NCBI GenBank assembly: GCA_034112445.1
Contig: JAWUVI010000035.1
Span: 1 to 64,000 of the forward strand
DNA length: 64,000 bases
Reading direction: 5' to 3'
From: Pelagadaptatus sp034112445
Lineage (GTDB): Bacteria; Pseudomonadota; Gammaproteobacteria; Pseudomonadales; Cellvibrionaceae
Below the pieces are notes generated by a model, which was given only the letters and a program-made list of their open reading frames with translations, did no database searches and was not told the origin of the DNA. The translations under genes were made by a program, and so were the position numbers. Shown here piece after piece: positions 7,718-17,006 of the stretch (position 1 is its first letter; each line of letters begins with the position of its first letter).

Positions 7718-9757
7718 ATGAGTAATCTAATGAACAACCCCTTGTTAATTGATTCTGACCTACCGATGTTTTCCGATATTTTACCTGAGCATGTTGAACC
7801 TGCTCTCGATGCAGTCTTGGAAGCCAGTCGTTATAAAATAACCGAGCTTGAAGCTTTGGGTGATGATGTTAGTTGGGATTCTTTAGTGATGCCTCTACAA
7901 GAGATGTCCGATCAATTGAATAATATGTGGTCGCCAGTTAGTCATTTAAATTCCGTTATGAATTCAGATGAATTAAGGGAGGCTTATACCCGTGGCTTGG
8001 ATAAGTTAACGGCTTATTACACTGAGCTAGGGCAAAATAAAAACATTTATTGGGCCTACAAAAAATTAGCGAAAAGTGAAGAATTTCTTACCTTATCAAG
8101 GGCTCAAAAAACCACTATAGAAAATGAACTGCGTGATTTTAAGTTAGCGGGGGTGGCATTAGAAGGGGATGATAAGCAACACTATTCCAAAATTAAACAA
8201 CGACTGTCCGAGTTGTGCACTCAGTTCTCAAATAATGTTTTAGACGCAACTCAAAGTTGGTTTAAGCAGATTGCGGAGAGCAAAAAATTAAAAGGCATAC
8301 CTGATAATAATATTGCGTTATTTGCTCAGGCTGCCGAGCAAAAAAAATTGCCAGGTTATGTTATTGGATTAGATATTCCTTCTTATCTTGCAGTCATGAC
8401 CTATGCCGAAGATCAGTCCTTACGTGAAGAAATATACCGCGCCTATTCAACTCGAGCTTCTGAATTTGGGGATGAGAAATTAAATAACACGGCACTTATT
8501 AAAGAAATATTAGCTCTGCGACATACGCTTGCTCAATTATTAGGGTTTGATAATTACGCAGAATTATCTCTTGCTACAAAAATGGCGGAAGAGTGTGATG
8601 AGGTGGAGAAATTTTTACTGGAGCTGACCGAAAAAAGTAAGCCTAACGCAGAGCAAGAAATAAAAGACCTTCAATTATTTTCAGAATCACTAGGAAACAA
8701 AGAGAATTTAAATGCGTGGGATATTCCTTATTACAGCGAGAAATTAAAACAAAAAACATTCTCTATTTCACAAGAAGAACTACGTCCATATTTTCCAATT
8801 GATAAAGTGATTGAGGGTTTATTTTCTATTACCAAAAAATTATTTGGTATCGATGTTGTAGCTGCCCAAACAAATGTTTGGCATTCCAATGTGAAGTTTT
8901 TCAATATTCAAAAAAGCGGAAAAACAATTGCGAGTTTTTATTTAGATTTATTTGCCAGAGATAATAAAAAAGGTGGCGCATGGATGGCCAGCTGCCGAGC
9001 ACGCTATCTAAATCAAGATCAAAAGTTACAACTACCCGTGGCTTTTTTAGTGTGTAACTTTACGCCGGCATTAGGTGGTAAACCATCGCTGTTAACACAT
9101 ACTGAAGTGGTTACTTTATTCCATGAATTCGGTCACGGCTTGCATCACATGTTGACCAAAATGGATGTGGCCGCAGTGAGTGGTATAAATGGTGTAGCTT
9201 GGGATGCGGTAGAATTACCCAGTCAGTTTCTAGAAAACTGGTGTTGGGAGAAGCAAGCTTTAGAACTTATGTCATCACATTTTGAGACAGGACAAGCTTT
9301 ACCTGATGAGTTATTAAATAATTTATTAGCGGCTAAGAATTTTCAGTCAGCAATACAAATGTTGAGGCAAGTTGAATTTGCATTGTTCGATTTTAAGTTG
9401 CATGAAAATTATAATCCTCAGGACACCATCTCAGTGCAAGAAGTGCTGGATGCTATTAGAGGTCAGGTAGCGGTTTTAATTCCACCCACGTTTAATCGCT
9501 TTCAAAATAGTTTTTCGCATATTTTTGCGGGTGGTTATTCCGCAGGATATTACAGTTACAAGTGGGCAGAGGTATTATCGAGCGATGCTTTTTCAAAATT
9601 CGAAGAAGAAGGAATTTTTAATTCAGCTACAGGGTTACATTTTTTAGAAAATATTTTAGAACGCGGTGGTTCTGAGAAAGCGATGGCATTGTTTGAAAAA
9701 TTCCGAGGTAGAAAACCTGAAATCACCCCACTGTTGCGTCACAGCGGTATTTGTTAA
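7718..9757 (+). CDS. prlC: oligopeptidase A (M3 zinc metallopeptidase)
   Basis: Cytosolic peptidase that degrades oligopeptides, including cleaved signal peptides. 679 residues, normal for PrlC. The zinc site is H469-E470-x-x-H473 in LFHEFGHGLHHML, followed by the downstream glutamate region (VELPSQFLENWCWE) typical of M3. The C-terminal GGYSAGYYSYKWAEVLSSDAF block is also characteristic. The ATG at 7718 is used here; another ATG at 7730 would remove four residues. It is followed 12 bases later by a YheV-like gene, a pairing also known from Pseudomonas. Confidence 0.97.
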   Translation: MSNLMNNPLLIDSDLPMFSDILPEHVEPALDAVLEASRYKITELEALGDDVSWDSLVMPLQEMSDQLNNMWSPVSHLNSVMNSDELREAYTRGLDKLTAYYTELGQNKNIYWAYKKLAKSEEFLTLSRAQKTTIENELRDFKLAGVALEGDDKQHYSKIKQRLSELCTQFSNNVLDATQSWFKQIAESKKLKGIPDNNIALFAQAAEQKKLPGYVIGLDIPSYLAVMTYAEDQSLREEIYRAYSTRASEFGDEKLNNTALIKEILALRHTLAQLLGFDNYAELSLATKMAEECDEVEKFLLELTEKSKPNAEQEIKDLQLFSESLGNKENLNAWDIPYYSEKLKQKTFSISQEELRPYFPIDKVIEGLFSITKKLFGIDVVAAQTNVWHSNVKFFNIQKSGKTIASFYLDLFARDNKKGGAWMASCRARYLNQDQKLQLPVAFLVCNFTPALGGKPSLLTHTEVVTLFHEFGHGLHHMLTKMDVAAVSGINGVAWDAVELPSQFLENWCWEKQALELMSSHFETGQALPDELLNNLLAAKNFQSAIQMLRQVEFALFDFKLHENYNPQDTISVQEVLDAIRGQVAVLIPPTFNRFQNSFSHIFAGGYSAGYYSYKWAEVLSSDAFSKFEEEGIFNSATGLHFLENILERGGSEKAMALFEKFRGRKPEITPLLRHSGIC

Positions 9758-9769
9758 GAGGATAGGATA

Positions 9770-10006
9770 ATGGCATTTAATGTTATAAAACGATTTGTGG
9801 CTGGCGCTGTATGTCCAAGTTGTTCGGCAATGGATAAGCTGGTTGTGTTTAGTGAAAATAATAAAGATTATCGCGAGTGTGTTAGCTGCGGCTATAAAAG
9901 TGAAATGAACTTTAAACCGCAAGTGCGAGAGATGGATACGCGAGTAAATCAAACCGAAGAAAAAGTGCAGTCGGAAACGCAAGTCTTACAGTTTCCCCCA
10001 AAATAA
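9770..10006 (+). CDS. YheV-like zinc-ribbon protein (DUF2387)
   Basis: Small 78-residue protein with two CxxC knuckles, C15/C18 in VCPSC and C37/C40 in ECVSCG, that should bind one structural zinc. The pattern and the start MAFNVIKRFVAGAVCP match the YheV/DUF2387 family, whose function is not known. A GAGGATAGG stretch shortly before the ATG provides the ribosome site. It is probably cotranscribed with prlC. The C-terminal 30 residues are polar and probably disordered. Confidence 0.88.
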   Translation: MAFNVIKRFVAGAVCPSCSAMDKLVVFSENNKDYRECVSCGYKSEMNFKPQVREMDTRVNQTEEKVQSETQVLQFPPK

Positions 10007-10015
10007 AACTACGCG

Positions 10016-10744
10016 TTAATGTAAACGTCTATTTACGTGAACGGGTAGGCAGACCTCTACGTTCACTAAAGGATCGTTAGAAAAATCAAGCGCGATGGAT
10101 AAGTCTTCTGCTAAACAAGGCCAGCGGGTTAATTCTTGTTGCCAGCCGCGTTGTTTATGTTCTTCAATGTAATGATTGAAGGCATCGGTTTGAAAGTTCT
10201 CTTTGTGCTGGATTACCTTTTTGACTGAGTGACGTACGGTATTATCCAACTCATTGGCGAAAGGCTCGCCGATCAAATGATGAATTATAAGATTGGCGCG
10301 TGTCATATCCATCGGCGTGAGGGGAATGCCACAAAGGCTGATTATATAGTCATTAATTTCTTCAATTAAGCGATGTGCTAAATACGCCTCATCCATTAAA
10401 GCATTCAGACCTTTATGATCTTGGATGAGCGTGGGCGGCTGAAAAAAATAATTGCGCGCAATATCCAGTAGCGGAGTTGTTTGGTGAGTTATACCCGCTT
10501 GATTACTGACCTCGTCAATAGCATCAATAAAGTCAGGTACGTGTTGTATATAGCGGGTAATAAACCGTACTAAAATTTGGCTACTGTTCTCTTTGGGTAG
10601 GCGAATACTGGTGTGCAGCCTAGAGCTATTATTTTCAAGTTGAGTTATTAATAAATGGGTTGAGCTTTCGTGATTTTGGGCTCGGCGAATGATTCTGCGA
10701 ATATCATCCGCGTTGCCTGTGTTATGGGAAGCTCGTGTGGTCAT
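10016..10744 (-). CDS. hypothetical protein, 242 residues
   Basis: I do not recognise this family. The protein is soluble-looking, mainly helical and rich in charged residues, with no signal peptide, membrane segment, cysteine cluster or nucleotide-binding motif. Its most ordered part is around residues 60-200, with helices such as ILVRFITRYIQHVPDFIDAI and AYLAHRLIEEINDYIISL. It converges on yheV and diverges from the cox operon across about 300 bases. The composition and continuous frame argue for a real gene. Confidence 0.7.
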   Translation of the reverse strand: MTTRASHNTGNADDIRRIIRRAQNHESSTHLLITQLENNSSRLHTSIRLPKENSSQILVRFITRYIQHVPDFIDAIDEVSNQAGITHQTTPLLDIARNYFFQPPTLIQDHKGLNALMDEAYLAHRLIEEINDYIISLCGIPLTPMDMTRANLIIHHLIGEPFANELDNTVRHSVKKVIQHKENFQTDAFNHYIEEHKQRGWQQELTRWPCLAEDLSIALDFSNDPLVNVEVCLPVHVNRRLH

Positions 10745-11041
10745 AGTCTTAAATATTTACTAAAGAGTGCGTTAACTTTGATAGAACAAAGTATGGCTAA
10801 AAATAATGAGGCTATAAGATCAAATCCTTATATCTAAGTGGTCTATGACGAACCAAATTAATATATTGCTGTGGAAAACTGCTGTAGAGAGCCTATTACG
10901 CCAATGAAATTGACTTATATGGATTTGTGTGTCAAAAACTATGACTGTGACAATATGTCGCAACTAAAAAGGTTATTGGCATTCTATTCTGATACCTAAG
11001 ATCACATTATAAAAATAACAGATAATTCGGAGACAACCGCG
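10745..11041 (+). promoter_or_regulatory. upstream region of the cox operon
   Basis: A gene-free AT-rich stretch that must carry the promoter of the oxidase operon and that of the divergent unknown gene. I saw no convincing -35/-10 pair. A GGAG about eight bases before the coxB ATG is the ribosome site. A 31-codon frame at 10904-10999 has no ribosome site and is not called. Confidence 0.5.
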
Positions 11042-12187
11042 ATGTTGAATAAAGTGGGACGGCCATTTGCTCGTCTGCTTGCGCTTGCCAGTATGGTAAG
11101 CGTACCTGTCCAAAGCTGGGCAGAAGAAGTGGAACGCTGGGGAATGAACATGACCCCAGGCGTGACATCAGTCAGCCAAGAGATTTACGGCTTACACATG
11201 GATATTTTTTGGTGGTGTGTGGGTATTGGTGTTGTGGTGTTTGGTGTGATGTTTTACACCATGATCGTGCATCGTAAATCGAAGGGTGCCAAAGCGGCTA
11301 ACTTCCATGAAAGCACAGCGCTAGAAATATTATGGACCTTGGTGCCAATGATCATTCTGGGTGTTATGGCTTATCCTGCTACCAGTACGCTGCTAAAAAT
11401 TTACGACACCAAAGATGCTGATATGGATGTCATGATCACGGGTTATCAGTGGAAGTGGAAGTATGAATATTTAGGTGAAGATGTCAGCTTCTTCAGTAAT
11501 ATGAATACTCCTCGCGATCAAATTGAGAATAGAGCGGTAAAAGGCCCTAACTATCTGTTAGAGGTCGATGAGCCGCTTGTCATCCCGGTGAAGAAAAAAA
11601 TTCGCTTCTTAATTACCTCAAATGACGTGATTCACGCTTGGTGGGTACCTGCTTTTGCCGTGAAGAAAGACGCTATACCTGGTTTTGTTAATGATTCTTG
11701 GACTTATGTAGAAGAGCCTGGAATTTATCGTGGTCAATGTGCGGAGCTGTGCGGCAAAGATCATGGGTTCATGCCCATTGTGGTTAAGGCTGTTTCGCAG
11801 GCTGATTACAGTGAGTGGCTTGCAACTAAGAAAGCTGAAGTGGCGACTCTCAAAGCACTTACCGAAAAAACCTTCACTTTTGATGAGCTATACAGCCAAG
11901 GCGAGAGTCGCTACAACACCAGTTGTGCCGCTTGTCATGGTTCTGATGGTGAAGGTGGTGTTGGTCCAGCTATCAAAGGCAGCTTGATAGCAACAGGTGA
12001 CATTACTGAGCATTTATCGATGGTGGTTAATGGCAGCAGCAAAAACCCAATGATGGCAGCTTATGGTCCCCAGCTTTCAGAAGTGGATATTGCTAGCGTG
12101 ATTACTTATCAGCGGAGCGCATTTGGCAACAATATGGGTGACAGTGTTCAGCCAATTGATGTACTTAAATTCAAACAAAATAAATAA
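11042..12187 (+). CDS. coxB: cytochrome c oxidase subunit II with fused cytochrome c domain
   Basis: Accepts electrons from cytochrome c at the CuA centre. 381 residues: signal peptide (cut near AEEVERW), two membrane helices (about 55-78 and 95-118), a cupredoxin domain with CuA ligands H198, C233, C237, H241 and M244 (CAELCGKDHGFM), then a C-terminal heme c domain with C295-A-A-C298-H299 and a later Met-rich loop (NPMMAAYG). The fused cytochrome c makes this a caa3-like A-type oxidase, as in Pseudomonas. First gene of the cox operon; an excellent AGGAGG site separates it from coxA by 11 bases. Confidence 0.97.
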   Translation: MLNKVGRPFARLLALASMVSVPVQSWAEEVERWGMNMTPGVTSVSQEIYGLHMDIFWWCVGIGVVVFGVMFYTMIVHRKSKGAKAANFHESTALEILWTLVPMIILGVMAYPATSTLLKIYDTKDADMDVMITGYQWKWKYEYLGEDVSFFSNMNTPRDQIENRAVKGPNYLLEVDEPLVIPVKKKIRFLITSNDVIHAWWVPAFAVKKDAIPGFVNDSWTYVEEPGIYRGQCAELCGKDHGFMPIVVKAVSQADYSEWLATKKAEVATLKALTEKTFTFDELYSQGESRYNTSCAACHGSDGEGGVGPAIKGSLIATGDITEHLSMVVNGSSKNPMMAAYGPQLSEVDIASVITYQRSAFGNNMGDSVQPIDVLKFKQNK

Positions 12188-12198
12188 GGAGGTAAATG

Positions 12199-13749
12199 AT
12201 GGCACACGGTCCAGCTAAAGGTTTTAGTCGGTGGTTGTTTACCACCAACCACAAAGATATCGGAACTATGTACCTATGGTTCAGTTTCGCTATGTTTTTA
12301 TTGGGTGGCGTATTTGCATTAGTGATTCGCGCTGAGTTATTCGAGCCGGGTTTGCAAATCGTGGAACCTGAGTTTTTTAATCAAATGACCACCATGCACG
12401 GTTTAATCATGGTGTTCGGTGCGGTTATGCCAGCTTTTGTGGGTTTGGCAAACTGGATGATCCCGATGATGATCGGAGCCCCTGACATGGCGTTACCGCG
12501 CATGAACAACTGGAGCTTTTGGATTCTACCGTTCGCTTTCGCTATGCTGACATCAACCCTCTTTATGGACGGTGGGGCCCCCAATTTCGGTTGGACATTC
12601 TATGCCCCACTCTCCACTACCTACGCCCCACCTAGCGTAACCTTCTTCATCTTTGCGGTTCATATCATGGGCGCCAGCTCGATTATGGGGTCGATTAATA
12701 TTATCGCCACCATTCTCAATTTGCGTGCGCCGGGCATGACTTTAATGAAGATGCCTTTGTTCGTCTGGACGTGGCTCATTACGGCTTATTTGCTGATAGC
12801 GGTTATGCCGGTACTCGCTGGCGTAGTAACTATGATGCTCATGGACATCCATTTTGGTACCAGCTTCTTTGATGCTGCGGGCGGTGGTGATCCAGTATTG
12901 TTCCAACATGTGTTTTGGTTCTTTGGTCATCCGGAAGTGTATATTATGATTTTGCCTGCTTTTGGTGTGGTGAGTCAGATTATTCCTACCTTCGCGCGTA
13001 AACCACTATTTGGCTATGCGTCTATGGTGTACGCCACCAGCTCCATCGCTTTTCTAAGCTTTATTGTTTGGGCTCATCACATGTTTACAGTGGGCATGCC
13101 GGTGGCAGGTGAGTTGTTCTTTATGTACGCAACTATGCTGATTGCCGTGCCAACAGGAGTGAAAGTTTTCAATTGGATTACCACCATGTTCAGAGGTTCA
13201 ATGACCTTTGAAACACCCATGTTGTTTTCCATAGCTTTTGTAATATTGTTCACCATTGGCGGATTTTCCGGCTTGATGTTGGCGATAGCACCGGCTGATT
13301 TTCAGTACCACGATACTTACTTTGTAGTGGCTCACTTTCACTATGTGCTTGTACCTGGTGCGATCTTTTCCATTGTGGCGGCTGTTTATTATTGGTTACC
13401 TAAGTGGTGTGGCAATATGTACAACGAGACTATGGGGAAAACCCATTTCTGGTTGGCATTTATCGGCTTGAACTTAACTTTCTTCCCAATGCATTTTGTT
13501 GGTCTGGCGGGCATGCCTCGTCGAGTACCTGATTACGCATTACAGTTTGCCGATTTCAATATGATTGCCAGTGTTGGCGCATTCTTATTTGGCGCAGCAC
13601 AAATACTGTTTTTATATAATGTTATTGCGACAATTCGTAGTGGTAAAAAAGCCACCGCTGAAGTTTGGGATAATCCTGAAGGCTTGGAATGGACGCTTGA
13701 ATCACCTGCGCCATACCATACGTTCTCGGTACCACCTGAAGTTAAATAA
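12199..13749 (+). CDS. coxA: cytochrome c oxidase subunit I
   Basis: Catalytic subunit holding heme a, heme a3 and CuB, with 12 predicted membrane helices over about 516 residues. HPEVY (in FWFFGHPEVYIMILP) provides a CuB histidine, the proton-channel glutamate and the cross-linked tyrosine, so this is an A1-type heme-copper oxidase. The HHMF and HDTYFVVAHFHYVL stretches provide the remaining CuB and heme histidines. An ATG at 12196 lies only three bases after AGGAGG, whereas 12199 lies six bases after it, so the latter is preferred. Oxygen is reduced to water with proton pumping at the inner membrane. Confidence 0.98.
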   Translation: MAHGPAKGFSRWLFTTNHKDIGTMYLWFSFAMFLLGGVFALVIRAELFEPGLQIVEPEFFNQMTTMHGLIMVFGAVMPAFVGLANWMIPMMIGAPDMALPRMNNWSFWILPFAFAMLTSTLFMDGGAPNFGWTFYAPLSTTYAPPSVTFFIFAVHIMGASSIMGSINIIATILNLRAPGMTLMKMPLFVWTWLITAYLLIAVMPVLAGVVTMMLMDIHFGTSFFDAAGGGDPVLFQHVFWFFGHPEVYIMILPAFGVVSQIIPTFARKPLFGYASMVYATSSIAFLSFIVWAHHMFTVGMPVAGELFFMYATMLIAVPTGVKVFNWITTMFRGSMTFETPMLFSIAFVILFTIGGFSGLMLAIAPADFQYHDTYFVVAHFHYVLVPGAIFSIVAAVYYWLPKWCGNMYNETMGKTHFWLAFIGLNLTFFPMHFVGLAGMPRRVPDYALQFADFNMIASVGAFLFGAAQILFLYNVIATIRSGKKATAEVWDNPEGLEWTLESPAPYHTFSVPPEVK

Positions 13750-13776
13750 TAAAATTAGTGAGTGGTAGATAAGCTA

Positions 13777-14310
13777 ATGGCGACAACACAGCAATCAACA
13801 ACACGGATAGTGATAAAGCTAAGCGGTCTTGTTGTTGCTATGTTTGTTTTTGCTATTTGGATTATGCCACCGCTCTATGATGTGTTTTGTGAAGTAACAG
13901 GGCTAAACGGTAAAACTGGCAGTAAGTACGAGGCTGAGGTGATAGAAGTTGATACCAGTCGTAAGATTAAGGTTCAATTTTTGGCCACCAATAATGAAAG
14001 CATGCCTTGGTCATTTGCTCCAGAAGTTACCAGTATGGATGTTCATCCAGGACAAGAGATGGAGATCAAATATCTGGCAACCAATTCGACCCAGAGGGCT
14101 ATGACAGCTCAAGCTGTGCCGAGTGTGGTGCCTTTTAAAGCAGCTGAGTATTTTCACAAAACCGAATGTTTTTGTTTTAACCAGCAATTATTACAAGCAG
14201 GAGAAAGTGCTGAACTGCCATTAAGATTTATTGTGGATCAGGATATTCCCCAGCAAGTACGAACGATTACTTTGTCATATACGTTGTTTGATATAACCAA
14301 CAAATTTTAA
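13777..14310 (+). CDS. ctaG: cytochrome c oxidase assembly protein CtaG/Cox11
   Basis: Copper chaperone that inserts CuB into subunit I. One N-terminal membrane helix (LSGLVVAMFVFAIWIMPPLY) is followed by a periplasmic immunoglobulin-like domain. The copper motif CFCF is present in KTECFCFNQQLLQAGE, together with the conserved PSVVPFKAAEYFHK approach. A GTG at 13762 would add five residues; the ATG at 13777 gives the usual short cytoplasmic tail. Positioned between coxA and coxC as in Pseudomonas. Confidence 0.95.
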   Translation: MATTQQSTTRIVIKLSGLVVAMFVFAIWIMPPLYDVFCEVTGLNGKTGSKYEAEVIEVDTSRKIKVQFLATNNESMPWSFAPEVTSMDVHPGQEMEIKYLATNSTQRAMTAQAVPSVVPFKAAEYFHKTECFCFNQQLLQAGESAELPLRFIVDQDIPQQVRTITLSYTLFDITNKF

Positions 14311-14346
14311 CCGCCACAACCATAACTAAAGCGGGGTAGAAGAAAG

Positions 14347-15285
14347 ATGTCTAGTGAAGGTGTTTCTGAAAAAAGTGAAGTAGAAAGTTATTACGTGCCA
14401 GAACAAAGCAAGCTGCCAATATTTGCGTCCTTGGGCTTATTTTTAACTGTTTTTGGTGCCGCTAAGGCGCTTAATGGTGATGAAAATGGCTCAACGATTT
14501 TGTTTGCTGGGTTTTTATTGTTTGCTTTTGTTTTATGGCAATGGTTTTCAATCGTTATTAGCGAAAATATTGCGGGTATGAATAGCGCCCAACTCAAACG
14601 CTCGTATGTATGGGGTATGGGTTGGTTTATATTCAGTGAGGTGATGTTTTTCGCAGCATTTTTTGGCGCTTTGTTTTATCTCAAAAACTACTCAATACCT
14701 TGGTTGGGCGGTGAAGGTGATAAAGGCGTAAGTAATTTATTGTGGCAGAATTTTGAAGCGGTATGGCCTGTAATGATCACTCCCGATATGGCGGCTAATG
14801 GCGACGCGGCAAAAGTGTTTGGCCCAGAACAAAACATGAGCTTTTCTGAAGTTGAATCAATTTGGGGTTGGTTACCATTTTGGAATACGGTCGTTTTATT
14901 AACTTCCAGTGTGACAGTTCATATTGCACATACAGGGCTTAAAAATAATAACCGTAAAAAGTTTAACCTATGGTTGGGGCTGACCGTAGCTCTAGGGATT
15001 ATCTTTTTAATATTACAAGCTGAAGAGTATTTAGAAGCCTATAACCACATGGGGCTAACATTAGAGTCTGGGATATACGGAACAACATTCTTTATGTTGA
15101 CCGGTTTTCACGGCGCACACGTCACCTTGGGGACGTTCATGTTGTTGGTTATGTTTTTACGCTCTGTTATTAAAGGCCACTTCAAACACGAAGACAGCTT
15201 TGGTTTTGAATCCGCTAGTTGGTATTGGCACTTTGTGGATGTTGTGTGGGCTGGCTTGTTTATCTTTGTTTATATCTTAGGTTAA
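14347..15285 (+). CDS. coxC: cytochrome c oxidase subunit III
   Basis: Integral membrane subunit of 312 residues with seven predicted helices. The conserved glutamate and histidine region reads LILQAEEYLEAY followed by GIYGTTFFMLTGFHGAHVTLGT, and the end is SASWYWHFVDVVWAGLFIFVYILG. A GAAGAAAG ribosome site precedes the ATG. The roughly 20-residue charged N-terminal extension and the loop near residues 118-170 make it slightly longer than the shortest homologs, which is common in gammaproteobacteria. Confidence 0.97.
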   Translation: MSSEGVSEKSEVESYYVPEQSKLPIFASLGLFLTVFGAAKALNGDENGSTILFAGFLLFAFVLWQWFSIVISENIAGMNSAQLKRSYVWGMGWFIFSEVMFFAAFFGALFYLKNYSIPWLGGEGDKGVSNLLWQNFEAVWPVMITPDMAANGDAAKVFGPEQNMSFSEVESIWGWLPFWNTVVLLTSSVTVHIAHTGLKNNNRKKFNLWLGLTVALGIIFLILQAEEYLEAYNHMGLTLESGIYGTTFFMLTGFHGAHVTLGTFMLLVMFLRSVIKGHFKHEDSFGFESASWYWHFVDVVWAGLFIFVYILG

Positions 15286-15289
15286 TCTT

Positions 15290-15529
15290 TTACTCAGTAC
15301 TGTGGGATGTTGGACCTCTATCCCATGGTGCTGAGCTACCAAGCTTGCCAGTGTTAAAACCATAAAAAATACTGATTAGAAGTAAGGCTGCCAAAGTAAT
15401 GCGAATGCCAAGCGCATAGAGTGTTCTTTTTGATGCTGAGCCTTGATCTTTAAGCAGAAAAACAAACGCACTGCTCAGGCTGATTAATACAGCTACGAAT
15501 AAAATTACAATAATAACCTTTAACCACAT
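15290..15529 (-). CDS. twin-transmembrane protein (DUF2909)
   Basis: 79-residue protein with two membrane helices, at about residues 3-25 (VIIVILFVAVLISLSSAFVF) and 40-60 (YALGIRITLAALLLISIFYG). It matches the DUF2909 small membrane proteins found inside cox operons. It lies on the opposite strand in the only gap of the operon, between coxC and SURF1, and its promoter region faces that of SURF1. Function is not established; the location suggests a link to oxidase assembly or stability. Confidence 0.8.
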   Translation of the reverse strand: MWLKVIIVILFVAVLISLSSAFVFLLKDQGSASKRTLYALGIRITLAALLLISIFYGFNTGKLGSSAPWDRGPTSHSTE

Positions 15530-15567
15530 ACCATCACCTAAATAACCTTTTGTTAGTGCAATTTTTT

Positions 15568-16317
15568 ATGTCTCAAAGTAACCCTCAAGAAAGTAAAAAA
15601 CTAGCGTTAACTCTGAATTGGAAAGTCACCGTTTTTGGTCTTTTGCTACTTCCTATATTAATGTACTTGGGTTTTTGGCAGTTAGATAGAGCAGATCAAA
15701 AACAACAATTACTGGATCAGGTTGCACAGCAAAAACAGCTGCCAGTAGTCGATGGCTTTCCAAACGATGGCAGCTTACAGCACAGAAAAATAAAACTAAC
15801 GGGCCGTTTCGATCAGCGAAAATATTGGTTGCTAGATAATAAAGTGCTTAGGGGACGGGTAGGTTACGAAATTGTATCTCCCTTTATACTGAATAATAAA
15901 TCCGTAGCCTTGGTTAATCGGGGCTGGGTTCAAGCGCCGCCGACGCGAGATAAGTTACCCGATGTCTCTATTCCAAAAGGTGACATGACGATTACCGGTT
16001 ATCTGCATCAGCCAACTAATAATAAAATGATAAATAACATCGAACGCAGTATTGGTTGGCCAAAGCGTATCCAGAAATTAGATCTTTCGTTATTAGAACA
16101 TCAATTTGGGCAAGCCTTTATCCAATCTCATATTTTAAGAATATCCGCTACAAATAGTGCAGCGCTTGAGGTTGATTGGAAAATTGTTAATAGTAGTACC
16201 GCTAAGCATCAAGGCTATGCAGTGCAATGGTTTTTAATGGCAGCGGTTTTATTGATTGCTTTAATATTTGCCAATAGTAATTTAGCGGAAGTTTCAGGAT
16301 TTAAAAAAAACCATTAG
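15568..16317 (+). CDS. SURF1/Shy1-family oxidase assembly protein
   Basis: About 249 residues with the SURF1 topology: an N-terminal helix (VTVFGLLLLPILMYLGFWQLDRADQK), a periplasmic domain and a C-terminal helix (YAVQWFLMAAVLLIALIFA). Family signatures seen are LGFWQLDRA, the GRVGYEIVSPF block and VNRGWVQAPPTRDKLP. SURF1 proteins help insert heme A into subunit I. No good ribosome site is visible; the ATG at 15568 is chosen, with TTG at 15550 as an alternative. Next to it is a small SCO-like gene. Confidence 0.92.
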   Translation: MSQSNPQESKKLALTLNWKVTVFGLLLLPILMYLGFWQLDRADQKQQLLDQVAQQKQLPVVDGFPNDGSLQHRKIKLTGRFDQRKYWLLDNKVLRGRVGYEIVSPFILNNKSVALVNRGWVQAPPTRDKLPDVSIPKGDMTITGYLHQPTNNKMINNIERSIGWPKRIQKLDLSLLEHQFGQAFIQSHILRISATNSAALEVDWKIVNSSTAKHQGYAVQWFLMAAVLLIALIFANSNLAEVSGFKKNH

Positions 16318-16350
16318 GATTTTAAAAGTAAATTGATTGTGAGTGACACT

Positions 16351-16995
16351 ATGACTACAGCGACACCTGGTTCAAATACACCAATCTCAGACACACCAAA
16401 AAGTACAAAATTTAAAGTTAAAGGTTGGCTCGTTGTAGCGGCGATTTTATTGCCCATGTTGAGTGCCTATCTAGTTTTCAAAACTGGTGTTGGTATGCCA
16501 GAGGGCACGATGAACAAAGGCGAATTATTATTGCCGGCTACATCAATCACTGATATAGATATGTATACCAATAACGGTGAAAAGTTAGATGTAATTGCTG
16601 AGAAAAAATTGTGGCGTATGTTTATCGTCAGTACTGATGAATGTGCGGAAATCTGCCGTAAGCAACTGTATCTTTCTCGCCAAGTCCATATTCGACTTGG
16701 AGAAAAAGCGATACGCGTGGAGCGAATATTTTTGAATGCAGGTGCACCATTATCAGATGAATTTAAGCAGTATTTAAAATCAGAGCACCCACGGTTAACC
16801 GCATTAAATATTAACCCTGAGCAATGGCGAAGTACATTCAAGCAAACTTCGATAGAGCAAGACAGTTTAGATGGCAGCCATGTGTATTATGTCGATCAGG
16901 AAGGCTTTGCCATGATGAGCTATAACGAAACTCATGAAGGTGCGGACCTACTGTCTGATATAAAACGTTTATTAAAATATTCATACGAAGAGTGA
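16351..16995 (+). CDS. membrane-anchored SCO/thioredoxin-like protein
   Basis: About 214 residues: one N-terminal membrane helix (GWLVVAAILLPMLSAYLVF) and a periplasmic domain. The sequence WRMFIVSTDECAEICRKQLYL has a CxxxC after a beta strand, the same place as the CPDIC copper/thiol motif of SCO proteins, but the rest is divergent. The gene sits between SURF1 and ctaA, where Pseudomonas also encodes an uncharacterised membrane protein. A role as thiol or copper chaperone for CuA is an inference. Other possible starts are GTG 16339 and TTG 16333. Confidence 0.75.
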   Translation: MTTATPGSNTPISDTPKSTKFKVKGWLVVAAILLPMLSAYLVFKTGVGMPEGTMNKGELLLPATSITDIDMYTNNGEKLDVIAEKKLWRMFIVSTDECAEICRKQLYLSRQVHIRLGEKAIRVERIFLNAGAPLSDEFKQYLKSEHPRLTALNINPEQWRSTFKQTSIEQDSLDGSHVYYVDQEGFAMMSYNETHEGADLLSDIKRLLKYSYEE

Positions 16996-17006
16996 CAGCC
17001 ATCATC

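Noticed and set aside
10904..10999. 31-codon frame upstream of coxB
   Set aside because: No ribosome site, polar Cys-containing peptide without a signal or family; likely chance in an AT-rich promoter region.
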